This document shows positions 11,442 to 19,684 of a DNA stretch of 64,000 bases, piece after piece. Source of the stretch: Synechococcus sp. BSA11S. Its GTDB lineage: Bacteria; Cyanobacteriota; Cyanobacteriia; PCC-6307; Cyanobiaceae. The stretch is taken from positions 1 through 64,000 of the forward strand of contig NZ_VNWP01000011.1 of NCBI RefSeq assembly GCF_014224355.1, written 5' to 3'. Each line of letters opens with the position of its first letter. Position 1 is the stretch's first letter. A program made the translations under genes and the position numbers. The notes under the pieces are model-generated. The model did no database searches, was not told the DNA's origin, and saw nothing but the letters and a program-made list of their open reading frames with translations.

Positions 11442-14400
11442 GCCCCGACCTCCACGGTCTCCACGGTTTCGGTGAGGTCACGCAGGGCCATGATCTGCCA
11501 GCGGCGGCAGCTGGCCGGTGAGGAGGTGTAGAAGAGATCCCAGGCTGCCGCTTTGTGCTTGGCGTAATCCTCGCCGGCCAGTTCAGGGTGGGACAGCTGC
11601 CAGCCCACCCTCACCGCGTGGCCGATCACCACGTCAAGGGGCAGGTAGTCGTCGAAGCGCACCTGGGGGTTGGCCCCCACGAACACGACGAGGGAGAGGA
11701 GGGTCTCGGTGCAGAGCTGGCGGTATTCCGGCGCCTCGATCTTGCTGAGCAGGTGATCCACCAGGGCCGCGAAGTTGCGCTCTCCGGGCGTCTTCTCCGA
11801 GAGCAGGGGTTCGCTCTCCAGGCGGTTGCGACGCTCCAGCTTGTCGCCGATCACCAGGCCGCGGCAATGGTGGAGCAGGTCCCAGATGCCGGCGTAGAAA
11901 TCGCGGGGCACCCGCTGCAGGGCCCCCAGACGCTGGCGGTGCTGCATCCATCCACAGCCACTTCCCAGCGGCAGGTCGTCGAGGGGATCGGGCACCTCCC
12001 AGCGCACGCGCCCGCTCAGATGAAGCTGTTCCTTGCGGCGCAGGGACTCGCGAGCATGATCCACATCCTCCAGCACCGAGCGCAGGCGCCGCCGGATGGC
12101 GTGGGGCGGCAGATCACAGAGCGATTCGAAGGCAGCGTCGGCGGTGAGATCCAGTTCAGCCGCCAGTTCACCGGTGAGCAGAAGCAGCAGCTGTCCCAGC
12201 TGGATCGTCAGACTGCCGCTGAGCAAAGTCGGCTCGGAGCGGGCCAGGCCGTCAAGGGCCAGCAGCAGTTCCTGCTGCAGCATCCACTCCCGGCCGTCCT
12301 CTCCGCTGAAGCGGCGGATCATGGCGCCGATCATCGCGCTGCCCTGGGGTTGGCTGATCAGCGATTCGTGGGTGTAGTTGCGGCCCACTGCCAGCTGTTT
12401 CTGGCGCACCAGAAGATCGGTGAGGGCATCTTCCAGCTGGGGATGCACCAGTTGCATCAGGCCGGCGCAGCGCCTCACCACGTTCCAGTCGCCCTCCACC
12501 AGGCCCCGGCGGTAGATCTCCTCCACCAACGCCTGAAGCTTCAACGGCCCTGCGCTCTCTGGACCCTGCAGGATCGCGCTCTGGCCCAGCCGCTGGACCA
12601 GCTGTTCCAGCACCTCCGCCTGCTCGGGCAGGGAGGTGCTGCGCCAGAGCAGATCCGCCAGAGCGGGAATGGCAATGTCCTCCAGTTCCTGTTCCTGCTG
12701 GATCGTCAGCGGCTTCTGGCTGGTGCTGCTGCGCAGCACCGGGGCCGCCGGCTGGCTGAGCCTCGGCGGGGCATGTCCCGGGGGTGGTGGCAGCTCTTCC
12801 CAGCAGACCTGATCGATCAGGCCCTCGAGGCGATCAAGCTGAACCGGGACTCCTTCCACCGTTCCGCTGCGAAGGGTTTCACCCAGGCGGATCAGGGCGG
12901 CGGGATCCCGCTGGAAAGGGCTGGCTGCCAGGGGGATCATCAGCAGGGGCAGGCCATCGCCCCGCCATTGCCTCTGCAGCAGCCTCAGTTCACTGGTTAC
13001 CGCGTCGACCAGTTGCTCCGGGTCGTCCGCCAGGTAGAAGGTTCCCTCTTCCAGCACCGAGGGCAGAAAGGCCATCACCTCCTCGCCGCTGCCATCCGGC
13101 CCTCTGCCGGCGGGGCTGCGGTACAGCAGGGCTGTGGCCATGGTCTCCATCCGCACCGGCGGGTAGCCACTCAGACCGAGCCTGGTGTTGGCGCCCACCG
13201 AAGCCATGCGGTGTCCAAGCTCCCTGGAGCTGGCCACCCGCAACGGTCCGTGCGGATCGGTCACCGGCAGACCCGCCTGTTCCAGTGCAGCGGCGATGGC
13301 ATCGTTTTCAGGCACGAGGGCAACGAGCACCCGCTCGGCCCCGAGGGCAGCCGGCAGGCGCCGGCCGCAAGGATCGATGTCCTCCGGGCTGAGCAGACCG
13401 TTGAGCAGCAGATCCCCCAGCCAGGTCAGACTCTGGGTCCAGAGCAGGGGGACATTCTCATTGGCGATCCGCGCCTGGGTGCCGGGATGGCGCCGCTCCG
13501 CTTCGATGGCATCGGCCGGCACCAGGTAGAGCTCGGGCAGCTCGGGCACTCCATCGATCTCCACGCTCACCGCTTCCAGGCGCCGCCGCCAGTGCCAGGC
13601 CTCGCCCCAGCGTTCCTCACAGCAGGCCGTGACCAGCTCATAGGCGAAGAACAGGGGCCATTCACATTCGATGCCCTCGAACTGAGCCAGTTCCTCGGGC
13701 TCGTAGTGCAGGCGTTCGTGGTCCTCCACCAGGGTCTGGTGCCCGTCGCGGCGAAAACGCTTGTAGCCGTAGGCGCCGCCCAGGTCACGGCGGATCTTGC
13801 GGCGTGTGCGCTCCACCAGCTCGGGGTCCTCCACGGCCCAGGCGGGGTAGCCGATCACCGAGAGACAGGCGCTGTCCACCTCCTTGCTGGCCGACTCCCG
13901 CGGCAGCAGGGCCTTGAGGGCCCGCCTCAGCCGCACGATCGCCGGGTGGGGGATGTGCAGGCAGCAGCTGCCGTCGCCGTGGGGGCCGTAGAGGTCGAGG
14001 CCCTCGAGGGCCTCCAGGGCCGCCTTGACCAGGCCGATGGAGCTGGCGTTGCGTTCCGGTTCTCCATGGTTGCCTTTGTCGCCCCGCTCCCAGATGCCGT
14101 AATCGGCAATGCGATAGGCCCTGGCCACGTAGTAGATGAGGTTCTGCAGGAAATCCCGCTCATGGCTGCTCTGTACCACCACCAGCCCGGCCCGGGTCAG
14201 CTGGGCCAGCTGGAGCAGATAGAGGGCCGTGGCGTCGAGCTGGAGGTGTCCCCAGCCGTCATCGGGCACCACCGGATTGCCCGTGCTGGTGTCGAATTTG
14301 GCGTGGATGGCGTCGAGTCGGTCGAGGCTGTGCTTGAAGCGCTCCACCTTGGCGGCCTGGCGCAGCATGGCCGTGAGCAGGCCACGCATCAGTTGCAGCA

Positions 14401-14716
14401 CCCGCTGGTTCAGCTCATGGCTTCGGGTGCACGGGCCATTCAGGCGGCGGTGAGCCTGGGCCAGACCCCAGACGCACTGAATCGAGTAGACGCAATCCCG
14501 CACCCAGGCATCGCCGTAGTTGCCGTGCACCGTGTTGGCGGTGCTGGCAGGCAGCAGTCCGGTGATCGGGTGCTGACGCGCCAGCACCACCCGCTCGATC
14601 TGCTCATCGAGATGATGAAGCAGGTTACGGGCGTCCTCGTCGCTGAGCTGGAGCGGTCCCAGCTGCTCCCGCAGGGGTGGCTCCACGCTTGCGTCGCTCG
14701 TCCACTCGCTCGTCAT
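11402..14716 (-). CDS. GH15 / phosphorylase-kinase-alpha-like large protein
   Basis: This 1104-residue soluble protein has an (alpha/alpha)6-barrel-like N-terminal half related to glucoamylase (GH15) and to the alpha subunit of eukaryotic phosphorylase kinase. Visible motifs are ANTVHGNYGDAWVRDCVYSI near residue 60, DDGWGHLQLDATALYLLQL, IWERGDKGNHGEPERNASSI and ECEWPLFFAYEL. The C-terminal half (about 650-1104) is helical and leucine-rich, as in cyanobacterial proteins of this type. A role in glucan or glycogen metabolism is plausible from the family but unproven. The 3' end overlaps the convergent oxidoreductase by 40 bases; upstream it is divergent from the wecG-like gene. Confidence 0.8.
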   Translation of the reverse strand: MTSEWTSDASVEPPLREQLGPLQLSDEDARNLLHHLDEQIERVVLARQHPITGLLPASTANTVHGNYGDAWVRDCVYSIQCVWGLAQAHRRLNGPCTRSHELNQRVLQLMRGLLTAMLRQAAKVERFKHSLDRLDAIHAKFDTSTGNPVVPDDGWGHLQLDATALYLLQLAQLTRAGLVVVQSSHERDFLQNLIYYVARAYRIADYGIWERGDKGNHGEPERNASSIGLVKAALEALEGLDLYGPHGDGSCCLHIPHPAIVRLRRALKALLPRESASKEVDSACLSVIGYPAWAVEDPELVERTRRKIRRDLGGAYGYKRFRRDGHQTLVEDHERLHYEPEELAQFEGIECEWPLFFAYELVTACCEERWGEAWHWRRRLEAVSVEIDGVPELPELYLVPADAIEAERRHPGTQARIANENVPLLWTQSLTWLGDLLLNGLLSPEDIDPCGRRLPAALGAERVLVALVPENDAIAAALEQAGLPVTDPHGPLRVASSRELGHRMASVGANTRLGLSGYPPVRMETMATALLYRSPAGRGPDGSGEEVMAFLPSVLEEGTFYLADDPEQLVDAVTSELRLLQRQWRGDGLPLLMIPLAASPFQRDPAALIRLGETLRSGTVEGVPVQLDRLEGLIDQVCWEELPPPPGHAPPRLSQPAAPVLRSSTSQKPLTIQQEQELEDIAIPALADLLWRSTSLPEQAEVLEQLVQRLGQSAILQGPESAGPLKLQALVEEIYRRGLVEGDWNVVRRCAGLMQLVHPQLEDALTDLLVRQKQLAVGRNYTHESLISQPQGSAMIGAMIRRFSGEDGREWMLQQELLLALDGLARSEPTLLSGSLTIQLGQLLLLLTGELAAELDLTADAAFESLCDLPPHAIRRRLRSVLEDVDHARESLRRKEQLHLSGRVRWEVPDPLDDLPLGSGCGWMQHRQRLGALQRVPRDFYAGIWDLLHHCRGLVIGDKLERRNRLESEPLLSEKTPGERNFAALVDHLLSKIEAPEYRQLCTETLLSLVVFVGANPQVRFDDYLPLDVVIGHAVRVGWQLSHPELAGEDYAKHKAAAWDLFYTSSPASCRRWQIMALRDLTETVETVEVGAQIGASRAMQSEG

Positions 14717-14810
14717 CGTCGGCCTGGCTGCGAGGTTGATGGAGGAATCTGCGCTGCAGATGGGTACTCTCCCTAGATTCTCCCCTGCGGTCCGATTGGA
14801 CCTGGCCGTG

Positions 14811-15542
14811 ATGGTGACCGAAACTCAGGCTCCCGGGGGACTGCGCTCAAAGGTGCTCAGTCTGCCGGTCGACGTCTGCAGGGATGTGGCCGATGCCGCC
14901 CTGGCGCTCCATGCTCTCGGCGGCGGTCAGATCGTCACCCTCAACGCCGAGATGACGATGGCGGCGCTGGAGGATCCCGCCCTCGGGGATGTGATTCGTG
15001 CAGCCGAACTGGTCATCCCTGATGGTGCCGGGGTGGTCTGGGCTTTGCGGCGGCAGGGACATCGGGTGAGACGCAGCCCCGGCATCGAGCTGGCCGATCG
15101 GCTGCTGGTGGAGGCGGCCGATCGGGGTTGGCGGGTGGCCCTGGTGGGGGCGTCTCCGGCGGTGATGGAGCGCCTGCGGGAGCGCCTGCTGCAGCGGCTG
15201 CCGGCACTCAGGCTCGTTGCCACGGTCCACGGCTATCAGCCCGCTGAGGCCTGGGCGGGGCTGGAGGAGGCGTTGCAGGCCAGCCAGCCGGATCTGGTGC
15301 TGGCTGCGCTGGGAGTCCCCCGCCAGGAGACCTGGATCCAGCGGCTGCATCAGGGCCAGGGCGGGCTCTGGATGGGGGTGGGGGGCAGCTTCGACGTCTG
15401 GGCCGGGACGAAAAAAAGAGCTCCCAGCTGGATGGGAGCCCTGCAGATCGAATGGTTGTACCGCCTGATCCAGGAACCCAGCCGCTGGCGACGGATGCTT
15501 GCACTGCCCGCTTTCGCCTGGGCGGTGCTGCGGGAAGGCTGA
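14811..15542 (+). CDS. WecG/TagA/CpsF-family glycosyltransferase
   Basis: From the ATG at 14811 (MVTETQAPGG) the protein is 243 residues; the frame is open to 14736 but without supporting similarity. It contains HALGGGQIVTLNAEMTMAAL, VIPDGAGVVWALRR, VALVGASPAVMERLRE and the C-terminal block VGGSFDVWAG then KKRAPSWMGAL then IEWLYRLIQEP. These are hallmarks of the family that transfers N-acetylmannosamine-type sugars to lipid-linked intermediates in surface polysaccharide synthesis. The KKRAP codons (AAA AAA AGA GCT CCC) double as part of a minus-strand terminator. Confidence 0.88.
   Translation: MVTETQAPGGLRSKVLSLPVDVCRDVADAALALHALGGGQIVTLNAEMTMAALEDPALGDVIRAAELVIPDGAGVVWALRRQGHRVRRSPGIELADRLLVEAADRGWRVALVGASPAVMERLRERLLQRLPALRLVATVHGYQPAEAWAGLEEALQASQPDLVLAALGVPRQETWIQRLHQGQGGLWMGVGGSFDVWAGTKKRAPSWMGALQIEWLYRLIQEPSRWRRMLALPAFAWAVLREG
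15411..15439 (-). terminator. Rho-independent terminator, probably for psbK, inside the convergent wecG-like gene
   Basis: Read on the minus strand, GCTCCCA pairs with TGGGAGC around a TCCAGC loop, followed by TC and seven T. It lies 129 bases beyond the psbK stop and within the coding sequence of the opposite-strand glycosyltransferase. psbK (and possibly tgt) is the only minus-strand gene it could serve. Confidence 0.7.
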
Positions 15543-15567
15543 GATCCGGAGGCTTGGGTTCAGAGGC

Positions 15568-15720
15568 TCAGCGGAAGCCGACAGAGGCCTGCCAGACGAA
15601 GGCCAGCAGCAGGAAGAACAGGGGGATGATCGGCAGGACATCGACCAGGGGACCGAAGGCCTGGTAGGCCTCAGGCAGCTCGGCCAGGGTGATGGCGGTG
15701 ATCAGTGTGGAGAAGACCAT
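15568..15720 (-). CDS. psbK: Photosystem II reaction centre protein K
   Basis: This 50-residue precursor consists of a short leader ([14 protein letters not shown]) and the mature PsbK sequence [20 protein letters not shown] then [16 protein letters not shown], with one membrane helix. PsbK is a small intrinsic subunit of photosystem II near CP43. The frame stays open to 15810 without similarity, so the ATG at 15720 is chosen. It lies 34 bases downstream of tgt on the same strand, a neighbourhood seen in other Synechococcus-type genomes. Confidence 0.95.
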   Translation of the reverse strand: MVFSTLITAITLAELPEAYQAFGPLVDVLPIIPLFFLLLAFVWQASVGFR

Positions 15721-15754
15721 CCCTGAAGGGCAAAATCGTTCGTTGGGCTGGACG

Positions 15755-16900
15755 CTACCACGTGTGAGCGGCCGGGGAGCCGGGCTCCCAGGGAGTGAAA
15801 TCCTCTGCAAAGCAGCCGTCGGTGATTGCCCTGCCCATGGCCGTGCTGAAACGAATCAGCTGGGTGAGATTGTGCAGACTCAGCAGGATCCGGCCCAGCA
15901 TTTCACCGCTGCGGATCAGGTGGTGCAGGTAGGCCCGGCTGTGACCGGCGCAGGCCTCACAGGCACAGCTTGGATCGAGTGGGCTGTGGTCGTGGCGGAA
16001 GCGGGCGTTGCGCAGGTTCCAGCGTTCGCCCGCCACCAGGGCGGTGCCGTGCCGGCCCAGCCGGGTGGGCAACACACAGTCGAAGAGGTCGACGCCCTGA
16101 GCCACGGCGATGGCCATCTCCCGCAGGCTGCCGACCCCCATCAGGTACCGGGGGCGATCCCTGGGCAGCAGCGGAGCCACCTGACGCACGATCCGGTGCA
16201 TCGCCTCCATGGGTTCCCCCACGCTCACGCCGCCGATGGCGATGCCGGGCAGATCCATGGCGCTCACCGTCCGCGCCGCCTGCTCGCGCAGGTTGGGGTA
16301 GGTGCCCCCCTGAACGATGCCGAACAGCGCCTGGTCGCTGCGCGTATGGCTGGCCATGCAGCGCTCGAGCCAGGAGTGAGTGCGCCGGCAGGCCTCGGCC
16401 ACATCGTTTTCGCTGGCGGGATAGGGCGGACACTGATCGAAGGCCATGGCGACGTCAGCCCCGAGCGCCATCTGGATCTGCATCGAACGCTCGGGTGTGA
16501 GGCTGATGCGTGAGCCGTCCCTCGGCGAGCGGAACACCACCCCCTCGTCGCTGATGGTGTTGATATCCCCGAGGCTGAACACCTGGAATCCACCCGAATC
16601 GGTCAGCAGAGGCCCTTGCCAGCCCATGAACCGGTGCAGCCCGCCCGCTTCGGCCACGATGGCCTCACCCGGCTGGAGGTGCAGGTGATAGGTGTTGGCC
16701 AGCACCATCTGGGCGCCGGTGGCCGCCAACTGGGCTGGTGTCACCCCCTTGACGGTGCCCAGTGTGCCCACGGGCATGAAGCGGGGCGTGTTGATGAAGC
16801 CGTGGGGGGTGTGAAACAGACCGCAGCGGGCCTGGGTTCTGGGGCAGTGGGCGGTGGTTTCGAACCGAAAAGGGCTGGCCGCTGTGCTGGAGCGGGTCAC
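15755..16900 (-). CDS. tgt: tRNA-guanine transglycosylase (EC 2.4.2.29)
   Basis: This 381-residue enzyme exchanges guanine 34 of GUN-anticodon tRNAs for a queuosine precursor. Motifs visible are [49 protein letters not shown] and the zinc-binding site with three Cys and one His ([20 protein letters not shown]). Length and start ([17 protein letters not shown]) are ordinary. It precedes psbK on the minus strand and is divergent from cobS. Confidence 0.95.
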   Translation of the reverse strand: MTRSSTAASPFRFETTAHCPRTQARCGLFHTPHGFINTPRFMPVGTLGTVKGVTPAQLAATGAQMVLANTYHLHLQPGEAIVAEAGGLHRFMGWQGPLLTDSGGFQVFSLGDINTISDEGVVFRSPRDGSRISLTPERSMQIQMALGADVAMAFDQCPPYPASENDVAEACRRTHSWLERCMASHTRSDQALFGIVQGGTYPNLREQAARTVSAMDLPGIAIGGVSVGEPMEAMHRIVRQVAPLLPRDRPRYLMGVGSLREMAIAVAQGVDLFDCVLPTRLGRHGTALVAGERWNLRNARFRHDHSPLDPSCACEACAGHSRAYLHHLIRSGEMLGRILLSLHNLTQLIRFSTAMGRAITDGCFAEDFTPWEPGSPAAHTW

Positions 16901-16953
16901 GGCGGCGGGAACGGTTCGGCAACGAAGCTAGAGGTTGCTCAGGGAGAGGGCCG

Positions 16954-17733
16954 ATGAGACCTCTGGCGGCGCCCCCCTGGCTGCGTGATCTGGCCGGGGC
17001 CTGGATCTTCTACACCGTCTTGCCTGCCTGGCCCCAGCCCCAGCCACGCTTCGAGCGGATTGCCCGATTCGCCCCCTGGATCGGTCTCTTGCAGGGCTTG
17101 CTGCAGGGTCTGCTCTGGTGCTGGGCGGAACCCTGGTTACCGTCCGGCGCGCGGGTGGCCCTCGTGCTGGCCCTGGGCCTCTGGCTCACGGGCGGGATCC
17201 ATGCCGATGGGGCGATGGACACGGCAGATGGCCTGGCCGCCGGAGAGCGGGCCCTCGAGGCGATGGACGACAGTCGGATCGGGGCCAGCGGGGTGCTGGC
17301 GCTGGTGCAGGTGCTGTTGCTGCGCGGGGCGGCGCTGCTCACCATGGCGGAGCTCAACCTCGGCCCCCTGGTGGCTCTCGCCCTGGTCTGGGCTGGAGTG
17401 TGGGGCCGCATCGCTCCGTTGCTGGCGATGCAGCACTTCCCCTACCTGCGCCCGGCCGGCACGGCCGCCTTCCACAAGCGGCACTGGCTTGGCCTCGGCC
17501 GAGAGCTCAGGCCATCACTGCTGTTGCTGGTGCCCCTCACCCTGGTGGGGGCGTCGATGGGTTGGCCCTGGCAAGGCTGGCTGGGCCTCCTGCCGGCATG
17601 GCTGGTGCCCCACCGACTGGGCCGTCGCCTGGGGGGGCACAGCGGTGACACCTACGGCGCCTGCGTGGAGTGGGTGGAGACCCTGACACTGTTGCTGCTG
17701 GCCCTGACCGTGCTCGTGTCTGGGGTCGGCTAA
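16954..17733 (+). CDS. cobS: Adenosylcobinamide-GDP ribazoletransferase
   Basis: This 259-residue integral membrane enzyme joins alpha-ribazole to adenosylcobinamide-GDP in the last steps of cobalamin synthesis. The family core GGIHADGAMDTADGLAAGE (acidic residues for metal binding) sits near residues 83-101, followed by DDSRIGASGVLALV. The remainder is hydrophobic helices ending GRRLGGHSGDTYGACVEWVE. The 3' end overlaps the convergent histidine kinase by 4 bases. Confidence 0.93.
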   Translation: MRPLAAPPWLRDLAGAWIFYTVLPAWPQPQPRFERIARFAPWIGLLQGLLQGLLWCWAEPWLPSGARVALVLALGLWLTGGIHADGAMDTADGLAAGERALEAMDDSRIGASGVLALVQVLLLRGAALLTMAELNLGPLVALALVWAGVWGRIAPLLAMQHFPYLRPAGTAAFHKRHWLGLGRELRPSLLLLVPLTLVGASMGWPWQGWLGLLPAWLVPHRLGRRLGGHSGDTYGACVEWVETLTLLLLALTVLVSGVG

Positions 17734-18845
17734 GCGCTGGGGGGAAGCTCGAGCAGGAAGGCGTTCCCGGAGTCGGGCAGGTCGCTGGCGACGAGGCTCG
17801 GGGGGCAGAGCAGGCTGAGCTCGCCGCCGAGGCTGCGGGCCAGATCTCTGGCCAGGGCCAGACCCAGGCCACTTCCGGGCAGGGCCTTGCCCCGCTCCCC
17901 CCGGATGCCCCGCGCGAAGATGGCCTCCCGTTCTTCTGGGGCGATCGCCACGCCGTCGTCCCAGACCGTGAGACGGGGGCGGCCGTTCGGGGCCAGTGTG
18001 CTGTGCAGGCCCACGCTGCTGCCCTCGGGGCTGTAGCGGAAGGCATTCTCCAGCAGGTTGGCCAGAATTTCGGCTACCGCGGCGCTGTCGCCCCGCCAGC
18101 CGGGCAGGGATTGTGGGCCCAGCCAGGGGCGCCCCTGCAGGGCAGCTGTGGCGGCGGCTCGCTGGAGCAGCGGTTCCACCCGTTCTCCCAACGGCGTGGC
18201 GTCGTCTGTTCTCAGGGACGGCGGCAGCAGCAGGGGGCCTGCCGCCAACAGCCCCGGTTGGATCGCGGCGGAATCCGTGAGCCCGTCGATCGCTTCGATG
18301 TAGCGGTGGAGCTGTTGCCCCTCCACCAGCAGGTTGTCGACCAGGGCGCTCTTCTCAGGATCTCCCTCCAGCCGTCGTTTGAGCAGCTGGGCGAAGGTGC
18401 GCAATGCGGCCAGTGGGTTGCGCATCTGGTGCACCAACAGGCGCAACTGCTGCTGTTGCCGCTCCAGCTGCTGGGCCAGCTGCTGGTGCTCCAGATCCAG
18501 GAGCAGCGCCTCCGTGAGGCCCTGGGCCACGGCCTGGAGGCGTGGATGCAGGCTGGGTGGCCAGGTGGTCCCCGCCAGCTCGACCCTCAGGGCGCCCAGC
18601 AGGCTGCTCTGATGGCGGAGGGGGAGCCAGCGGCGCTGCTCGCTGGGAAGCAGGAGGCTTCGGTCCTCATCGACGGCCGGCAGGACCCTGCGTTGTTGAG
18701 GCCAGTGGCCCATGGGCACGAGGGCTGGTTTGCCGTCGTCGCGTGGAATCGCCAGGTACACCACCAGGCTGCGGACGTCGCTGCGGTCAGAAAACTGCTC
18801 AAGCTGCAACTGCAGCAGGGTCAGAAAACGCGGCGACACCTGCAT
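17730..18845 (-). CDS. Soluble sensor histidine kinase, Hik2/CSK-like
   Basis: This 371-residue protein has no membrane segment. An N-terminal sensor-like region (1-115, GAF-like in outline) leads into a coiled linker (about 116-136), then a dimerisation/phosphoacceptor segment with H139 in LLVHQMRNPLAALRTFAQLL. The ATPase domain has an N box (ILANLLENAFRYSPEG, 260-275), a G1 box (DDGVAI, 297-302) and a G2 box (GSGLGLALARDL, 324-335). The H-box wording resembles cyanobacterial Hik2 and plastid CSK, which sense photosynthetic redox state; that assignment is my inference. No response regulator is adjacent. Confidence 0.75.
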   Translation of the reverse strand: MQVSPRFLTLLQLQLEQFSDRSDVRSLVVYLAIPRDDGKPALVPMGHWPQQRRVLPAVDEDRSLLLPSEQRRWLPLRHQSSLLGALRVELAGTTWPPSLHPRLQAVAQGLTEALLLDLEHQQLAQQLERQQQQLRLLVHQMRNPLAALRTFAQLLKRRLEGDPEKSALVDNLLVEGQQLHRYIEAIDGLTDSAAIQPGLLAAGPLLLPPSLRTDDATPLGERVEPLLQRAAATAALQGRPWLGPQSLPGWRGDSAAVAEILANLLENAFRYSPEGSSVGLHSTLAPNGRPRLTVWDDGVAIAPEEREAIFARGIRGERGKALPGSGLGLALARDLARSLGGELSLLCPPSLVASDLPDSGNAFLLELPPSA

Positions 18846-18942
18846 CGGGGACGGGCCGGGGGAGGCTGCGAAAAAAGTTCCGGGAACTGCGGTTGAAATC
18901 CGAGAATTAGCCTTAAGATTTACGTATCGACCACTACTTCGC

Positions 18943-18958
18943 GGTCCGCGAGCGGACC
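18943..18958. repeat. 16-base palindrome, possible operator
   Basis: GGTCCGC and GCGGACC are perfect inverted copies separated by GA. The palindrome lies just downstream of the AT-rich putative promoter at 18893-18919, where a repressor or a transcript 5' hairpin could act. No binding protein can be named. Confidence 0.45.
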
Positions 18959-19028
18959 ACCAGGAGGATGGGCGGTCGCGTCGGTTGCACTTTCCTGCAA
19001 ACGAGGCTACAGCAGAGGGAGACCCGTT

Positions 19029-19064
19029 CCTCCTCTGTTCGGAGGCCCCCCTGAGGTGCCTCCG
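19029..19064 (+). promoter_or_regulatory. Two mutually exclusive hairpins in the DUF3155 leader
   Basis: CCTCC (19029-19033) can pair with GGAGG (19041-19045), or GGAGGC (19041-19046) can pair with GCCTCC (19058-19063; C19040 and G19064 extend it). An upstream AGGAGG at 18962-18967 could also capture CCTCCT at 19029-19034. The arrangement is attenuator-like, but no T-tract follows. In a GC-rich region some of this is expected by chance. Confidence 0.3.
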
Positions 19065-19248
19065 GGCTGCTTCCTGTCTGGCGATTCTTGGTGCAGCTGG
19101 CCGCAGCAGCTCCAGGACTTCCGCTCCCGGTAGCCAGATGTCTGGACGTGCCTGCGCTTCCCTCTGAAGCGCTCAGTCGGTTTGTCTCGTCCACCGAGAC
19201 CTGCCCATCCTTCCCATCCCTCTCCATCTCCCCCTCGGGAGTTGTTTC

Positions 19249-19620
19249 ATGTCCAAGAAGCGCAAGCGGATCAGTCGCCGTCGTCTCGCCGGTCAGCGCG
19301 TGCTCGCCCACGTGCCCACCCATCACCTTGAAACCGGACAGCACAAGCCGGTCACCGCGGCTCGCCGCTACATCGCCGAAACCGGCCTTGAGGCGCCCGC
19401 CCTGCTCAACGTCCGCCGCAACGAGCACACCACCGATCGCTTCTTCTGGGGTGAGAAGGGCCTGTTCAGCGCCCAGTACGCCGAGGAGAACCACTTTCTC
19501 TTTCCCTCCCTCCGCCTGATCGTCGATCAGATCGGTGAAGACAGTCTCTTCGCCGGCCTCGAAGCCAACGGCTCCGACGACTGGGAGGAGATGGAAGAGT
19601 ACGAGTACGCCTTCGTCTGA
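19249..19620 (+). CDS. DUF3155-type conserved cyanobacterial protein
   Basis: This 123-residue protein is strongly bipolar. The first 20 residues are very basic (MSKKRKRISRRRLAGQRVLA) and the last 20 are very acidic (end DDWEEMEEYEYAFV). The middle has HHLETGQHKPVTAARRYIAE, LLNVRRNEHTTDRFFWGEKG and LIVDQIGEDSLF. I recognise the pattern as the cyanobacterial DUF3155 family; no function is known. The basic N-terminus suggests nucleic-acid contact (inference). GGGAG stands 10 bases upstream of the ATG and supports the start. A long leader precedes it. Confidence 0.75.
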   Translation: MSKKRKRISRRRLAGQRVLAHVPTHHLETGQHKPVTAARRYIAETGLEAPALLNVRRNEHTTDRFFWGEKGLFSAQYAEENHFLFPSLRLIVDQIGEDSLFAGLEANGSDDWEEMEEYEYAFV

Positions 19621-19648
19621 GCCTTCCGCTCCCCGGACGGACCCGATC

Positions 19649-19681
19649 AACCCCCGCGGATCCTGGGATTCGACGGGGGTT
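19649..19681. terminator. Probable bidirectional terminator between convergent genes
   Basis: AACCCCCG (19649-19656) pairs perfectly with CGGGGGTT (19674-19681) around a 17-base loop. It lies between the DUF3155 stop and the esterase stop. The T-tail is weak (TTTGTT) on the plus strand. Confidence 0.45.
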
Positions 19682-19684
19682 TGT

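Larger units (their letters stand above)
18846..19248. promoter_or_regulatory. 403-base gene-free region between the histidine kinase and DUF3155 genes
   Basis: No convincing ORF was found. The left part has a 13-base palindrome AGTTCC-G-GGAACT (18876-18888) and an AT-rich island at about 18890-18930. That island contains TTGAAA (18893) and TAAGAT (18914), a possible plus-strand promoter with a short 15-base spacer. A 16-base palindrome, GGTCCGC-GA-GCGGACC, lies at 18943-18958. Further right are several GGAGG/CCTCC segments able to pair in alternative ways. The last 60 bases before the DUF3155 ATG are pyrimidine-rich and end with a GGGAG ribosome-binding site. The region probably holds divergent promoters and a long leader. 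Confidence 0.5.

Noticed and set aside
11555-14776. 1073-residue open frame antisense to the GH15-like gene
   Set aside because: Long antisense frames are expected at this GC content. The translation is rich in His/Gln/Gly without domains, while the minus-strand protein has clear family motifs.
18968-19054. 28-codon ORF (MGGRVGCTFLQTRLQQRETR...) in the DUF3155 leader, preceded by AGGAGG
   Set aside because: The Shine-Dalgarno-like sequence abuts the ATG with no spacer, and the peptide is not recognisable. A leader peptide cannot be excluded but is not supported.
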